NCBI GenBank assembly: GCA_022820805.1
Contig: JAJEEV010000043.1
Coordinates: forward strand, 75,363-139,362
Direction: 5' to 3'
DNA from: Acidimicrobiia bacterium
GTDB lineage: Bacteria > Actinomycetota > Acidimicrobiia > Acidimicrobiales > Aldehydirespiratoraceae
Length of the DNA stretch: 64,000 bases
The notes beneath the pieces are model-generated. The model made no database searches, was not told the origin of the DNA, and was given only the letters and a program-made list of their open reading frames with translations. This document shows, one piece after another, positions 27,708 to 36,651 of the stretch (position 1 is the stretch's first letter; each line of letters begins with the position of its first letter). The translations under genes were made by a program, and so were the position numbers.

Positions 27708-29153
27708 GTGGTGACGCGCGCCGAGGCTTCCGGGCTGCTGAGCCCCAAGTATCGGGCCGCATCACTGGCCCTGATGTCGGCCGTGGCCATGGCCTCCTAC
27801 AACAACCTCTCGGTCACGGCCGCCCTCCCCGCCATCGGCGACGACCTCGGCCGGGTCGCCTTGCTGCCCTGGGTGGTGACGGTCGAGTTGGTGGCGGCCG
27901 CCATCGCGGTGCTCGCCATAGGGCCCTTCATCGACGGGGCCGGTGTGCGGCGGGCGTTCAGGATCACCGTGGTGGCCTTCCTGGCGTCCTCGACGATGTG
28001 CGCGGTCGTCCCCAGCATGGAGCTGCTGATCGTGGCGCGGGTGCTTCAAGGCTTGGCCAGCGGGGCGCTGATCGGAACGGCTCTCACGTCCATCGGGCTG
28101 GTGTTCGACGACGCGGTGCGGCCGTGGGCCTATGCGCTCATGTCCTCGGTCTGGGGGATCATGGGAATCGGCGGTCCGGCCGTGGCCGCGGTCCTGGTGA
28201 GCACGATGGGATGGCGGGCCGTGTTCGCGGCGAACCTGCCGGTGGCCGCGGTCGCGGCTGCGGTGGGGTGGAGCCGGCTCCCGGCCACGGCCCGAGCTGC
28301 CTCCGAGCCCTTCGATCGGCGGGGCTTCCTCGTGCTGAGCGCCCTCACCGTCGTCCTGCTGGTCGCCATGTCCTACCTGGAGTGGTACAGCATCGTGCTG
28401 GTAGCGGCCGGCGCGGTGCTGGTGGTTCTATATGTCGGCCACGCCCGCCGCGACCGCTCCCCGATCGTGCGGCTCTACCACATAGCTGCCAGTCGCTGGC
28501 GCCACATTCACCTCGTCGGGGTGCTGGCGGTGTCGGGCGGCACCGGTGCGAGCGTCTTCCTGCCGCTGTACCTCAAAGCGGCCCGCGGCTCCTCGGTGGC
28601 CTTCGCCGCCTTCGCGGTGGTGTGGCCGACGCTGGGGTGGTCGGTCTCGGCCTGGGTGTCGGGCAAGCTCCAGCAGCACCTCCGGGCCCAGACGGTGACC
28701 GTGATCGGCTCGTGGTTCATGGCGGTCGGAGCGGTGGGCGCCACCGTCGCCGCCGGGGTCGAGGCACCCGTGGCGGTGCTGCTCGCCGCATTCGTCTGCG
28801 CAGGCTGGGGAATCGGCACAGTCTCGACGGCGACCCTCGCGCTGCTGCAAGGGCGGGCCGACGTGCAGGAAATGGGACGGGTGAGCTCGGCGCACCACTT
28901 CATCCGCTCCCTCGGGTTCGCCTACGGGGCCGCGGTCGCCGGCCTGGTGATGTTCTGGGTGGTCGAGCGACGCACCGGCGATGCCGAGCTGGTGCGCGGC
29001 CTGCTCAGCGAGACGCAGGCAGTGGTGGACAGCACGGTGGCCGGAGCGGTGGCCTCGGCCTACACCTGGTCGCTGGGGGCCATGGCGGTGCTCTCAGTGC
29101 TGACCGTGCCCGCCGCTCTGGCCCTGGCCAGAGGGCGAGACCGCTCCGGGTAG
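27708..29153 (+). CDS. MFS transporter, tandem copy 1
   Basis: 481-aa major facilitator with about 12-14 hydrophobic segments and the motif around RVLQGLASGALIGTALTSI. Start is the GTG at 27708. It is about 60% similar by eye to the next gene, with the same landmarks (ALPAIGDDLGRVAL, AIGPFIDGAGVRRA, EMGRVSSAHHFIRSLGFAYG). Drug or metabolite efflux is the usual role; substrate unknown. Confidence 0.88.
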   Translation: MVTRAEASGLLSPKYRAASLALMSAVAMASYNNLSVTAALPAIGDDLGRVALLPWVVTVELVAAAIAVLAIGPFIDGAGVRRAFRITVVAFLASSTMCAVVPSMELLIVARVLQGLASGALIGTALTSIGLVFDDAVRPWAYALMSSVWGIMGIGGPAVAAVLVSTMGWRAVFAANLPVAAVAAAVGWSRLPATARAASEPFDRRGFLVLSALTVVLLVAMSYLEWYSIVLVAAGAVLVVLYVGHARRDRSPIVRLYHIAASRWRHIHLVGVLAVSGGTGASVFLPLYLKAARGSSVAFAAFAVVWPTLGWSVSAWVSGKLQQHLRAQTVTVIGSWFMAVGAVGATVAAGVEAPVAVLLAAFVCAGWGIGTVSTATLALLQGRADVQEMGRVSSAHHFIRSLGFAYGAAVAGLVMFWVVERRTGDAELVRGLLSETQAVVDSTVAGAVASAYTWSLGAMAVLSVLTVPAALALARGRDRSG

Positions 29154-29170
29154 CACCGCAGCCTCGAGCG

Positions 29171-30622
29171 ATGGGACCCCCCGCCAGAGGCCTGCTGGCG
29201 CCCGAGAACCGGGCGGTGTCGCTGGCGGTCATGGCGTCGATGGCGCTGGCCTTCTACAACGCCATCTCGGTCACCGCCGCCCTCCCCGAGATCGGCGCCG
29301 ACCTGGGGCGGGTCGCGCTGACCCAGTGGGTGATCACCGTCGAGCTCCTGGCCGCCGCCATCGCGGTTCTGGCCATCGGACCGTTCATCGACGGGTCCGG
29401 CGTGAGGCGGGCCTACCGGCTGGCCATCGTCGGCTTCGCGGCCACGTCCGCACTGTGCGCGGCCGCGCCGACCATGGAGGTGCTGGTGGCGGCCAGGCTG
29501 CTGCAGGGGCTGGCCACCGGCTCGCTGATCGGCACCGGGGTGACCTGCATCGGCCTGGCCTTCGACTCCTCGCTCAGACCCCGGGCCTACGCCCTGGTGG
29601 CGTCGGTGTGGGGGGTGATGGGCGTGGGCGGACCGGCGCTGGCGGCCGTGCTGGTGACCACCCTCGGCTGGAGGTCGGTCTTCGCGGTCAATCTTCCGGT
29701 CGCCGCGGTGGCCGCCGCGGCCGGCTGGAACCGGGTGCCCGCGGAGGCCATGGCGAAAGCCGAGCCGCTCGACCGGTGGGGTCTGGCCCTCATGGGCGCG
29801 ATGGCGGTGGCCCTGCTGCTGGCCACGTCGACGCTGCAATGGTCCAGCGTCGCCCTGATGGTGCTGGCGGCAGTGCTGTACGGGCTCTATGTGCGCCACG
29901 CCCGGCGCCGGCCGGGCCCGATCGTCCACATCTCGCACATCACCGGGCGCCAGTGGTGGCCGGTGCACGTGGTGGCGATCGCATCCATCGCCGGCGGCAC
30001 CGGCACCAGCGTCTTCCTGCCCCTCTACCTGAAGGGGGCCAGAGGCACGTCGCTGCCGTTCGCGGCGTTCGCCGTGCTGTGGCCGACGGTCGGATGGGCG
30101 GCCGCGTCGTGGGTGGCCAGCAAGCTCCAGGAGCGCATGCGAGCCCAGACCGTCGTCGTGATCGGATCCGTCATCCTCACCGGCGGGGCGGTCGCAGTTA
30201 CCGCGGCCACCGCGGTGACGGCCTCGTTCCCGGTCGTGTTCGCAGCCTTCGTGTGGGTCGGGTGGGGCATCGGGACCATCACGTCCTCGAGCCTGGTGCT
30301 GTTGCAGAGCCGGGCCGACACGGCCGAGATGGGCAGGGTGAGCTCGGCCCACCAGTTCATCCGGTCGCTGGGATGGGCCTACGGGGCCGCGGTCGCGGGA
30401 ATGGTGCTGTTCTGGGTCCTCGAGCGCACCGCGGGCGACGTGGAGGCGGTCCGGGGCCTGCTCGACGACTCGGGCAGTTCGCTGGACACCACGCTGGCGG
30501 CCGACCTGTCCTCGGCCTATGCGTGGTCGCTGGGGGCTCTGGCCGCCATCTCGGCGCTGACGGTGCCCGCCGCTTTGGCCCTGTTCCGCAGTTATAATCC
30601 TGATCTAACTGCTCGGGATTAG
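29171..30622 (+). CDS. MFS transporter, tandem copy 2
   Basis: 483-aa paralog of the preceding transporter, 17 bases downstream, starting at the ATG at 29171 (the frame is open far upstream but that part shadows copy 1). Shared landmarks include ALPEIGADLGRVAL, GPFIDGSGVRRAYR and EMGRVSSAHQFIRSLGWAYG. A local gene duplication is clear. It precedes cysM by 16 bases, so the three genes may share a transcript. Confidence 0.88.
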   Translation: MGPPARGLLAPENRAVSLAVMASMALAFYNAISVTAALPEIGADLGRVALTQWVITVELLAAAIAVLAIGPFIDGSGVRRAYRLAIVGFAATSALCAAAPTMEVLVAARLLQGLATGSLIGTGVTCIGLAFDSSLRPRAYALVASVWGVMGVGGPALAAVLVTTLGWRSVFAVNLPVAAVAAAAGWNRVPAEAMAKAEPLDRWGLALMGAMAVALLLATSTLQWSSVALMVLAAVLYGLYVRHARRRPGPIVHISHITGRQWWPVHVVAIASIAGGTGTSVFLPLYLKGARGTSLPFAAFAVLWPTVGWAAASWVASKLQERMRAQTVVVIGSVILTGGAVAVTAATAVTASFPVVFAAFVWVGWGIGTITSSSLVLLQSRADTAEMGRVSSAHQFIRSLGWAYGAAVAGMVLFWVLERTAGDVEAVRGLLDDSGSSLDTTLAADLSSAYAWSLGALAAISALTVPAALALFRSYNPDLTARD

Positions 30623-30638
30623 AGCACGGGAACTTCGC

Positions 30639-31586
30639 ATGGCTCTCAAGCACGACGCACTCGACCTCATCGGCAACACGCCGGCCGTGGACGTCTCCCA
30701 GCTCAGCCCCAATCCCGATGTGAGGCTGGTGGCCAAGCTCGAGAGCGCCAACCCCACCGGATCGGTCAAGGACCGCATCGCCAAGGCCATGGTCCTCGAG
30801 GCCGAGGCCGACGGCACCCTCGGCCCCGGCAAGCGGCTGCTGGAGCCGTCGTCGGGCAACACCGGCATCGCCCTGGCCATGATCGCCCGGCTCCGGGGCT
30901 ACCCGATCACGGTCGTCATGCCCGAGAACACCTCGGTCGAGCGTCGCCAGATGCTGGAGGTGTTCGGCGCCGAGATCGTCTCGTCCCCCGGGGCCGAGGG
31001 CTCCAACGGCGCGGTGCGCCTGGCCCGCCAGATGATCCTGGAGCACCCCGACTGGGTGTTCCTGTACCAGTACGCCAACGAGGCCAACCCCCGGGTCCAC
31101 TACGAGACGACCGGCCCCGAGATCCTGCGGGACGTGCCCGACGTGACCCATTTCGTGGCCGGCCTGGGCACCAGCGGCACCGTGCTGGGCGTGGGCACCT
31201 ACCTCAGGGAGATGCACCCCGACATCGAGGTCTACGCGGTGGAGCCCCCGGCCGGCGAGATGGTCGACGGCCTGCGCAGCCTCGACGACGGCTTCATCCC
31301 CCCGGTCTACGAGAAGTGGGGCGGCGCCGACCTGCTCAGCGGCAAGCGCATTGTGCGGCCCCGCGAGTCGGTCGAGCACACCCGCCGGCTGGCCGGCGCG
31401 GGGATATTCGCGGGCCTGTCGTCGGGCGCGGCCCTGGCCGGGGCGTGCCGGGTGGCCGAGAGGATCGACACCGGGACGGTGGTGTTCATCGTGTCCGACG
31501 GCGGCTGGAAGTACCTGTCCAGCGAGGCCTGGACCGGCGACCTCGACGACGTCGTCGAGAGGGCCTCGGAGATCATCTACTTCTAG
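30639..31586 (+). CDS. cysM: CysM-type cysteine synthase
   Basis: 315-aa PLP enzyme. The PLP lysine lies in NPTGSVKDR, the phosphate loop in GTSGT, and the substrate loop in [34 protein letters not shown] and [10 protein letters not shown] match the mycobacterial CysM, which uses O-phosphoserine and the sulfur carrier CysO rather than O-acetylserine and sulfide. That specificity here is inference. Confidence 0.92.
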   Translation: MALKHDALDLIGNTPAVDVSQLSPNPDVRLVAKLESANPTGSVKDRIAKAMVLEAEADGTLGPGKRLLEPSSGNTGIALAMIARLRGYPITVVMPENTSVERRQMLEVFGAEIVSSPGAEGSNGAVRLARQMILEHPDWVFLYQYANEANPRVHYETTGPEILRDVPDVTHFVAGLGTSGTVLGVGTYLREMHPDIEVYAVEPPAGEMVDGLRSLDDGFIPPVYEKWGGADLLSGKRIVRPRESVEHTRRLAGAGIFAGLSSGAALAGACRVAERIDTGTVVFIVSDGGWKYLSSEAWTGDLDDVVERASEIIYF

Positions 31587-31633
31587 TGGAGAGCGGGCAG
31601 TGGCTCGCCGCACCCCGCCAGTGGAGAGCGGGC
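31585..31633 (+). repeat. Direct repeat upstream of rpmB
   Basis: AGTGGAGAGCGGGC occurs at 31585-31598 and 31620-31633, a 35-base spacing between cysM and rpmB. It might be a binding site for a regulator of rpmB-rpmG. No AT-rich Zur-box-like palindrome is visible. Confidence 0.45.
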
Positions 31634-31656
31634 GGCAGGTCGCTACCCTTCTTCGA

Positions 31657-31893
31657 ATGTCCAAGATCTGCCAGGTCACCGGCAAGAAGCCGCGGTTCGG
31701 CAAGCAGCTCTCGCATTCGCATCGTCGCTCCAGCCGGCGCTGGGACCCCAACGTCCAGACCAAGCGCTACTACCTGCCCAGCGAGAAGCGCTGGATCAAG
31801 CTGCGGTTGAGCACCAAGGCCATCAAGACCATCGACAGGCGCGGCATCGAGAGCGTGGTGGCCGAGATGCGCCGCAACGGTCGCAAGATCTAA
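31657..31893 (+). CDS. rpmB: Ribosomal protein L28, zinc-free type
   Basis: 78-aa L28. It begins [20 protein letters not shown] and lacks the paired CxxC motifs of zinc-binding L28. In mycobacteria this type (rpmB2) is paired with zinc-free L33 and controlled by Zur. It is followed by rpmG after 16 bases. Confidence 0.95.
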   Translation: MSKICQVTGKKPRFGKQLSHSHRRSSRRWDPNVQTKRYYLPSEKRWIKLRLSTKAIKTIDRRGIESVVAEMRRNGRKI

Positions 31894-31909
31894 CTGCGAG
31901 GAGAGGGCG

Positions 31910-32071
31910 ATGGCCAGCGACAAGCGTCCCATCATCAAGCTGCGGTCCACCGCCGGCACCGGCTACACCTACGTGACCACAAAGAACAAGACCAACACCC
32001 GGCACCGGATCGAGCTCAAGAAGTACGACCCGGTGATCCGCAAACACGTGGTCTTCAAGGAGGAGCGCTAG
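31910..32071 (+). CDS. rpmG: Ribosomal protein L33, zinc-free type
   Basis: 53-aa L33 ([20 protein letters not shown], ending KHVVFKEER) with no cysteines, so the zinc ribbon is absent. The ribosome site GAGGAG precedes the ATG. It is short and easily missed. It matches the mycobacterial rpmG1 partner of rpmB2. Confidence 0.96.
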   Translation: MASDKRPIIKLRSTAGTGYTYVTTKNKTNTRHRIELKKYDPVIRKHVVFKEER

Positions 32072-32111
32072 GCCGTCAGCGCCTGCACCGCCTCGGATCG
32101 AGGAGTCACCG

Positions 32112-32855
32112 GTGTCGCTCACTCTGACGGTCCTGGGCTGTAGCGGCTCCTACGCCGCGCCCGGCAACCCCTGCACCGGCTACCTGGTGCGGAGCGACCG
32201 CGCCGCGGTGGTGCTCGACTGCGGACCGGGCACGCTCGGACCGCTGCAGGAGGCGATCGACCTCGCCGAGGTCACCGCCATCGTCGCCACCCACTGCCAT
32301 CCCGACCACTGGCTGGAGCTGCCGGTGATCCGCAACGTGTTCATCTGGTTCGTGCCCCGGAGCGACGTGCCCGTCTACGGCACCGCCGAGACCCGGGCGA
32401 TGGACCGGGCCATCACCGTGATGCGCTCGGGCAAGACCGATCCGCTGGCGTGGACGGTCATCGACCCGTCGTCGCGGCTGACCATCGGCGACCAGGAATG
32501 GAGCTTCGCCCTCACCGACCATCCGGTGGAGACCCTGGCGGCGCGGGTGGACGCCGGAGGCCGCAGCTTCGCCTTCAGTTCCGACACCGGCCCCGGCTGG
32601 GACTTCCGCTCGCTGGGGGAGGGGATCCATGTGGCCATGTGCGACGCCAGCCACGGCCGAGAGGACGAGGGCAAGGGCAGCCCCCACATGAGCGCCCGCG
32701 AGGCGGCCCGGGCCGCGGCGGTGGCCGGTGCCGAGCGCCTCGTGCTCACCCACCTGGCCCCGGGATGCGATCCCGACGCCCAGCTGGCCGAGGCGAGCCA
32801 GGCGTTCGGCGGAGATATCGAAGTGGCCCGGCCCGGGCTGGTTCTGACGGTCTGA
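32112..32855 (+). CDS. Metallo-beta-lactamase-fold hydrolase, Rv1339-like
   Basis: 247-aa MBL-fold protein (GTG start). Metal motif [12 protein letters not shown] (HxHxDH), later His in LTHLAPG, Asp in SSDTGPGW. Located directly before rph and rdgB, as Rv1339 is in Mycobacterium, where it has cyclic-AMP phosphodiesterase activity. Function by synteny is inference. Confidence 0.88.
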   Translation: MSLTLTVLGCSGSYAAPGNPCTGYLVRSDRAAVVLDCGPGTLGPLQEAIDLAEVTAIVATHCHPDHWLELPVIRNVFIWFVPRSDVPVYGTAETRAMDRAITVMRSGKTDPLAWTVIDPSSRLTIGDQEWSFALTDHPVETLAARVDAGGRSFAFSSDTGPGWDFRSLGEGIHVAMCDASHGREDEGKGSPHMSAREAARAAAVAGAERLVLTHLAPGCDPDAQLAEASQAFGGDIEVARPGLVLTV

Positions 32856-32874
32856 TCTGGAGGGTGGTCCTGAC

Positions 32875-33615
32875 GTGAGCGCGATCGATGCCGACGGGCG
32901 CCGGGGCGACGGGCGCCGGATAGACGAGCTCCGGCCGCTGGAGTTCCGCCGCGACTACACGACCATGGCCGACGGCTCCGCGCTGGCCGTGTTCGGCAAC
33001 ACCCGGGTGCTGTGCACCGCGTCGGTCGACACCGACGTCCCCCGATGGCTCCGCGACCGGGGCTCGGGCTGGCTGACGGCCGAGTATTCGATGCTGCCGG
33101 GGTCTTCCCCCGAGCGGGTGGGTCGCCGGGCGGGGGGCCGCACCAAGGAGATCCAGCGCCTGATCGGCCGGTCGCTGCGAACCGTGGTGGACCTCGACGC
33201 GCTGGGCCCGCGCCAGGTGATCGTCGACTGCGACGTGCTCCAGGCCGACGGCGGCACCCGTACTGCGGCCATCTGCGGCGGGTACCTGGCCCTGCACGAC
33301 GCGATCACCCGTCTGGTTCAGGCGGGGCAGCTGCGGTCGTCGCCGATCATCGACGACTGCGCCGCGGTGAGTGTCGGGCTGATCGACGGGGTGGCGCTGC
33401 TGGACCTGCCCTACACCGAGGACTCCGGAGCCGACGTTGACTTCAACGTGGTGATGACCGGCTCGGGCGGGCTGATCGAGGTGCAGGGCACGGCCGAGGG
33501 CAGGCCCTTCGACCGGGTCCAGCTCGACGAGCTGCTCGATCTGGCGGCCAAGGGGATCGCAGAGATCGTCGCCGCCCAGCGGGCCGTGCTCGCTGAGCCG
33601 CCCGCGCCTCGATGA
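32875..33615 (+). CDS. rph: Ribonuclease PH
   Basis: 246-aa phosphorolytic 3'-5' exoribonuclease that trims tRNA 3' ends. Landmarks: [57 protein letters not shown] and [22 protein letters not shown] start at 32875. Confidence 0.96.
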   Translation: MSAIDADGRRGDGRRIDELRPLEFRRDYTTMADGSALAVFGNTRVLCTASVDTDVPRWLRDRGSGWLTAEYSMLPGSSPERVGRRAGGRTKEIQRLIGRSLRTVVDLDALGPRQVIVDCDVLQADGGTRTAAICGGYLALHDAITRLVQAGQLRSSPIIDDCAAVSVGLIDGVALLDLPYTEDSGADVDFNVVMTGSGGLIEVQGTAEGRPFDRVQLDELLDLAAKGIAEIVAAQRAVLAEPPAPR

Positions 33616-33670
33616 ACGGCGCCCGCCTAGTGGCCGCCAGTCCTGTTCCTGCAGGCCGGTGACCGCCTCG

Positions 33671-34264
33671 ATGATCGAGCTGGTCTGCGCCAGCGCCAAC
33701 CCCGACAAGGTGGCCGAGATGGCCGAGGTGCTGGCCGGCCACGCGGTGCTGCTGCCCCGGCCCGAGGGTGTGGGCGACGTGGCCGAGGACGCCGACGACC
33801 TCACCGGCAACGCCCGGCTCAAGGCGCGGGCGGTGTGCCGCTTCGCGGGCGCGGCCGCGCTCGCCGACGACACCGGGCTGGAGGTCGACGCGCTCGGCGG
33901 CGCCCCCGGGGTGCACTCGGCCCGCTACGCCGGTGACGGTGCCGGCTATGCCGACAACCTGGCCCGCCTGATGGCCGACATGAGCAACGTGGCGCCCGGG
34001 CAGCGGACGGCCCGGTTCCGCAGCGTGGTGATGGTGTGCTTCCCCGACGGCACCGAACTGGCCGCCGAGGGCGTGGTCGAGGGCGTGATCACGGTCGAGC
34101 CCCGGGGCGAGGGCGGATTCGGCTACGACCCGGTGTTCGCCCCCGTCGAGGCCGACGGCCAGACCTTCGCGGAGATGGGCGCCGAGGCCAAGAACGCCCT
34201 GAGCCACCGCGGCCGGGCGTTGAGGGCGCTGCTGGAGATACTCAAGGGCCAGCCGCCGCGCTGA
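33671..34264 (+). CDS. rdgB: Non-canonical purine NTP pyrophosphatase RdgB
   Basis: 197-aa house-cleaning enzyme that hydrolyses ITP, dITP and XTP. Landmarks: N-terminal LVCASANPDKVAEM, LADDTGLEVDALGGAPGVHSARYAG, GGFGYDPVF and the C-terminal SHRGRALRAL. I start at the ATG at 33671; a GTG four codons upstream is possible. Neither has a clear ribosome site. Confidence 0.95.
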   Translation: MIELVCASANPDKVAEMAEVLAGHAVLLPRPEGVGDVAEDADDLTGNARLKARAVCRFAGAAALADDTGLEVDALGGAPGVHSARYAGDGAGYADNLARLMADMSNVAPGQRTARFRSVVMVCFPDGTELAAEGVVEGVITVEPRGEGGFGYDPVFAPVEADGQTFAEMGAEAKNALSHRGRALRALLEILKGQPPR

Positions 34265-34289
34265 CCCGGCCAGCGGTCGGCGACCGCGG

Positions 34290-35240
34290 TCAGCCGACCG
34301 CGAGCTGCTGCTCGAGCTGGTGGAGGGCCTCGTAGCAGGGCAGCACCGAGGCCACCCCGGCGACCGGCTCGCGGCCCTCGACGATGGCCGCGATGAAGTC
34401 GCGGTCCTGGAGCTCGATGCCGTTCATCGAGACGTCCACCCCGGACACGTCGATGGGCTCGTCGCTGCCGGTGACGAGGTCGTCGTAGCGGGCGATGTAG
34501 GTGCCGGTGTCACCGATGTAGCGGAAGAACGTCCCGAAGGGCCCCTCGTTGTTGAACGACAGCGCCAGCGTGCACAGCTGGCCGGCCTCGGTCAGCAACT
34601 GAATCGACATGTCCATGGCGATGCCGAGTTCGGGGTGGATCGGCCCCTGCATGGCCTGGGCGGCGACGACGGGGCTGCCGGTCTGGTACTGGAACAGGTC
34701 GACGGTGTGGGCGGCGTGGTGCCACAGCAGGTGGTCGGTCCAGGTGCGGGGCTCGCCCAATGCGTTGGTGTTGGTGCGGCGGAAGAAGAACGTCTGCACG
34801 TCCATGTGCTGGATCGAGAACTCGCCGGACCGGATGCGGTTGCGGACCCACTGGTGGCTGGGGTTGAACCGGCGGGTGTGCCCGCAGGCGGCCACCCTGC
34901 CCGAGCGCTGCTGGGCCTCCACCACGGCCCGCCCGTCGGCCAGGTTGTCGCACAGAGGGATCTCGACCTCGACGTGCTTGCCGGCCTCCAGGCAGGCGAC
35001 GGCCTGCCCGGCGTGCTGGGGCGTGGGGGTGGCCAGGATCACCGCGTCGATGCCGTCGTCGGCCAGCACCGCATCGAGGCTGGTCTCCACCCGCTCGACG
35101 CCGTGTGCGCCGGCCGCCTTGCGGGCCGCGGCCTCCACCGGGTCGACAACCGCCACCACCTCGGCGTCGGGTATCTGCGCCAGCCCGTCGAGATGCTTGT
35201 TCCCGAAGGCACCCACACCCACCATCGCCACCGTCACCAT
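34290..35240 (-). CDS. ligC: 4-carboxy-2-hydroxymuconate-6-semialdehyde dehydrogenase
   Basis: 316-aa Gfo/Idh/MocA-fold oxidoreductase. Rossmann motif VGVGAFGNKHLDGL, catalytic-type region HTRRFNPSHQWVRNRI, FFFRRTNTNALGEPRTWTDH, HHAAHTVDLF and GPIHPELGIAMDMSIQL match my recollection of LigC from Sphingobium, which oxidises the ring-cleavage product of protocatechuate. The divergent ligA and ligB support this. It would give 2-pyrone-4,6-dicarboxylate. Confidence 0.9.
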   Translation of the reverse strand: MVTVAMVGVGAFGNKHLDGLAQIPDAEVVAVVDPVEAAARKAAGAHGVERVETSLDAVLADDGIDAVILATPTPQHAGQAVACLEAGKHVEVEIPLCDNLADGRAVVEAQQRSGRVAACGHTRRFNPSHQWVRNRIRSGEFSIQHMDVQTFFFRRTNTNALGEPRTWTDHLLWHHAAHTVDLFQYQTGSPVVAAQAMQGPIHPELGIAMDMSIQLLTEAGQLCTLALSFNNEGPFGTFFRYIGDTGTYIARYDDLVTGSDEPIDVSGVDVSMNGIELQDRDFIAAIVEGREPVAGVASVLPCYEALHQLEQQLAVG

Positions 35241-35269
35241 CTGCCTTCACTCCCTCGGATGTCGCTGAT

Positions 35270-35307
35270 CCCGGCGGCGCAATTCCGCCGGGCCTCCAGA
35301 ACTCTGG
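35270..35307. promoter_or_regulatory. Palindromes between divergent ligC and ligA
   Basis: CCCGGCGG at 35270-35277 and CCGCCGGG at 35285-35292 form a perfect 8-bp inverted repeat, and CCAGA-AC-TCTGG at 35296-35307 is a second 5-2-5 palindrome. They lie in the 143-base divergent region and could be operators for a regulator encoded elsewhere; none is in the cluster. Confidence 0.45.
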
Positions 35308-35383
35308 CATCCTGGCGATCACGCCCAGCGGGCGTTCGCCGAGCAGTATGTCGGCCTGCCCTACGACTAGCACGCGGAGCACC

Positions 35384-35782
35384 ATGGCACTCGACAAGCC
35401 GTACCTCGACATTCCGGGGACGACCGTCTTCGACACCGACCAGGCGGCCAAGGGCTACCACCTCAACCAGTTCGCCATGTCGCTGATGAAGGCCGACAAC
35501 CGGGCACGCTTCAAAGCCGGCGAGGACGCCTACCTCGACGGGTGGCCCCTGACCGGCGCGCAGAAGCAGGCCGTGCTCCATCGGGACTTCAACCGCATGA
35601 TCGAGCTGGGCGGCAACATCTACTTCCTGGCCAAGATCGGCGCCACCGACGGGCTCAACTACGTGCAGATCGTGAGTTCGATGACCGAGAACGACGCCGA
35701 GGCGCACACCGAGATGATGCTTGCGGGCGGCCGCTCGCCCGACGGCAACCGCTACCTGCACGAGTGGGAAGGCCGGGACTGA
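35384..35782 (+). CDS. ligA: Protocatechuate 4,5-dioxygenase alpha subunit
   Basis: 132-aa small subunit. It shows the LigA pattern: LDIPGTTVFDTDQAAKGYHL, NQFAMSLMKADNRARF, GWPLTGAQKQAVL and ELGGNIYFLAKIGATDG. With LigB it opens protocatechuate between carbons 4 and 5. ATG at 35384 has GGAG upstream; ligB follows after two bases. Confidence 0.95.
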   Translation: MALDKPYLDIPGTTVFDTDQAAKGYHLNQFAMSLMKADNRARFKAGEDAYLDGWPLTGAQKQAVLHRDFNRMIELGGNIYFLAKIGATDGLNYVQIVSSMTENDAEAHTEMMLAGGRSPDGNRYLHEWEGRD

Positions 35783-35784
35783 CC

Positions 35785-36651
35785 GTGGCCAGGATCACCG
35801 CAAGCGTGTACACCAGCCACGTTCCCGCCATCGGCGTGGCCATGGACCTGGGCAAGACCACCGAGCCCTACTACGCGCCGCTGTTCGCCGGTTACGAGCC
35901 CGCACGGGCCTGGATGGCGGACAACACTCCCGACGCGGTGGTGCTGGTGTTCAACGATCACGCCAACGCGTTCAGCCTCGAGATGGTGCCGACGTTCGCG
36001 CTCGGCATGTCGGAGCGGTACGAGCCGGCCGACGAGGGCTGGGGCGCCCGGCCGGTGCCGCCGGTGGTGGGGCACCCGGAGCTGTCGGCGCACATCGCGC
36101 ACTCGGTCATCCGCCAGGACTTCGACCTGACGCTGGTCAACGACATGGCTGTCGACCACGGCTGCACCGTGCCGCTGTCGATCATGTTCGGGCAGCCCGA
36201 CGCATGGCCGTGCAGGGTCGTGCCGCTGGTCGTCAACGTCGTGCAGTACCCCGTCCCGTCGGGGCGGCGCTGCCTGGAGCTCGGCAGGGCGCTCCGGCGC
36301 GCCGTCGAGAGCTTCGACGAGGACCTCGACGTGCAGGTCTGGGGCACAGGCGGCATGAGCCACCAGCTCCAAGGACCGCGGGCCGGTCTGATCAACCAGC
36401 CGTGGGACAACGCGTTCCTGGAGCGGATGATCCACGATCCCGAGGGCCAGGCCGCGGTGGAGCACGTGGAGTACGTGCGGGAGGCCGGATCCGAGGGGAT
36501 CGAGCTCGTGATGTGGCTGGTCGCCCGGGGCGCCATGGCCGACCTCGCCGGCGGCGGCGCCCCCAGCGAGGTTCACCGGCTCTACCACGTGCCCGCCAGC
36601 AACACCGCCGTCGGCCAGCTGATCCTCGAGGACGGGGAGGCCGCGACGTGA
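35785..36651 (+). CDS. ligB: Protocatechuate 4,5-dioxygenase beta subunit
   Basis: 288-aa catalytic subunit of an extradiol type II dioxygenase. Iron ligands are expected at the His of VYTSHVPAIG and the His of FNDHANAF plus a Glu; the catalytic His is in AVDHGCTVPL. The stretches GTGGMSHQLQGPRAG and INQPWDNAFL are typical. GTG start; its stop overlaps the next GTG (GTGA). Confidence 0.95.
   Translation: MARITASVYTSHVPAIGVAMDLGKTTEPYYAPLFAGYEPARAWMADNTPDAVVLVFNDHANAFSLEMVPTFALGMSERYEPADEGWGARPVPPVVGHPELSAHIAHSVIRQDFDLTLVNDMAVDHGCTVPLSIMFGQPDAWPCRVVPLVVNVVQYPVPSGRRCLELGRALRRAVESFDEDLDVQVWGTGGMSHQLQGPRAGLINQPWDNAFLERMIHDPEGQAAVEHVEYVREAGSEGIELVMWLVARGAMADLAGGGAPSEVHRLYHVPASNTAVGQLILEDGEAAT

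Noticed and set aside
27632-29170. Long upstream extension of the second MFS gene (996 codons in total)
   Set aside because: It shadows the first MFS gene in another frame; transporter similarity begins at the ATG at 29171.
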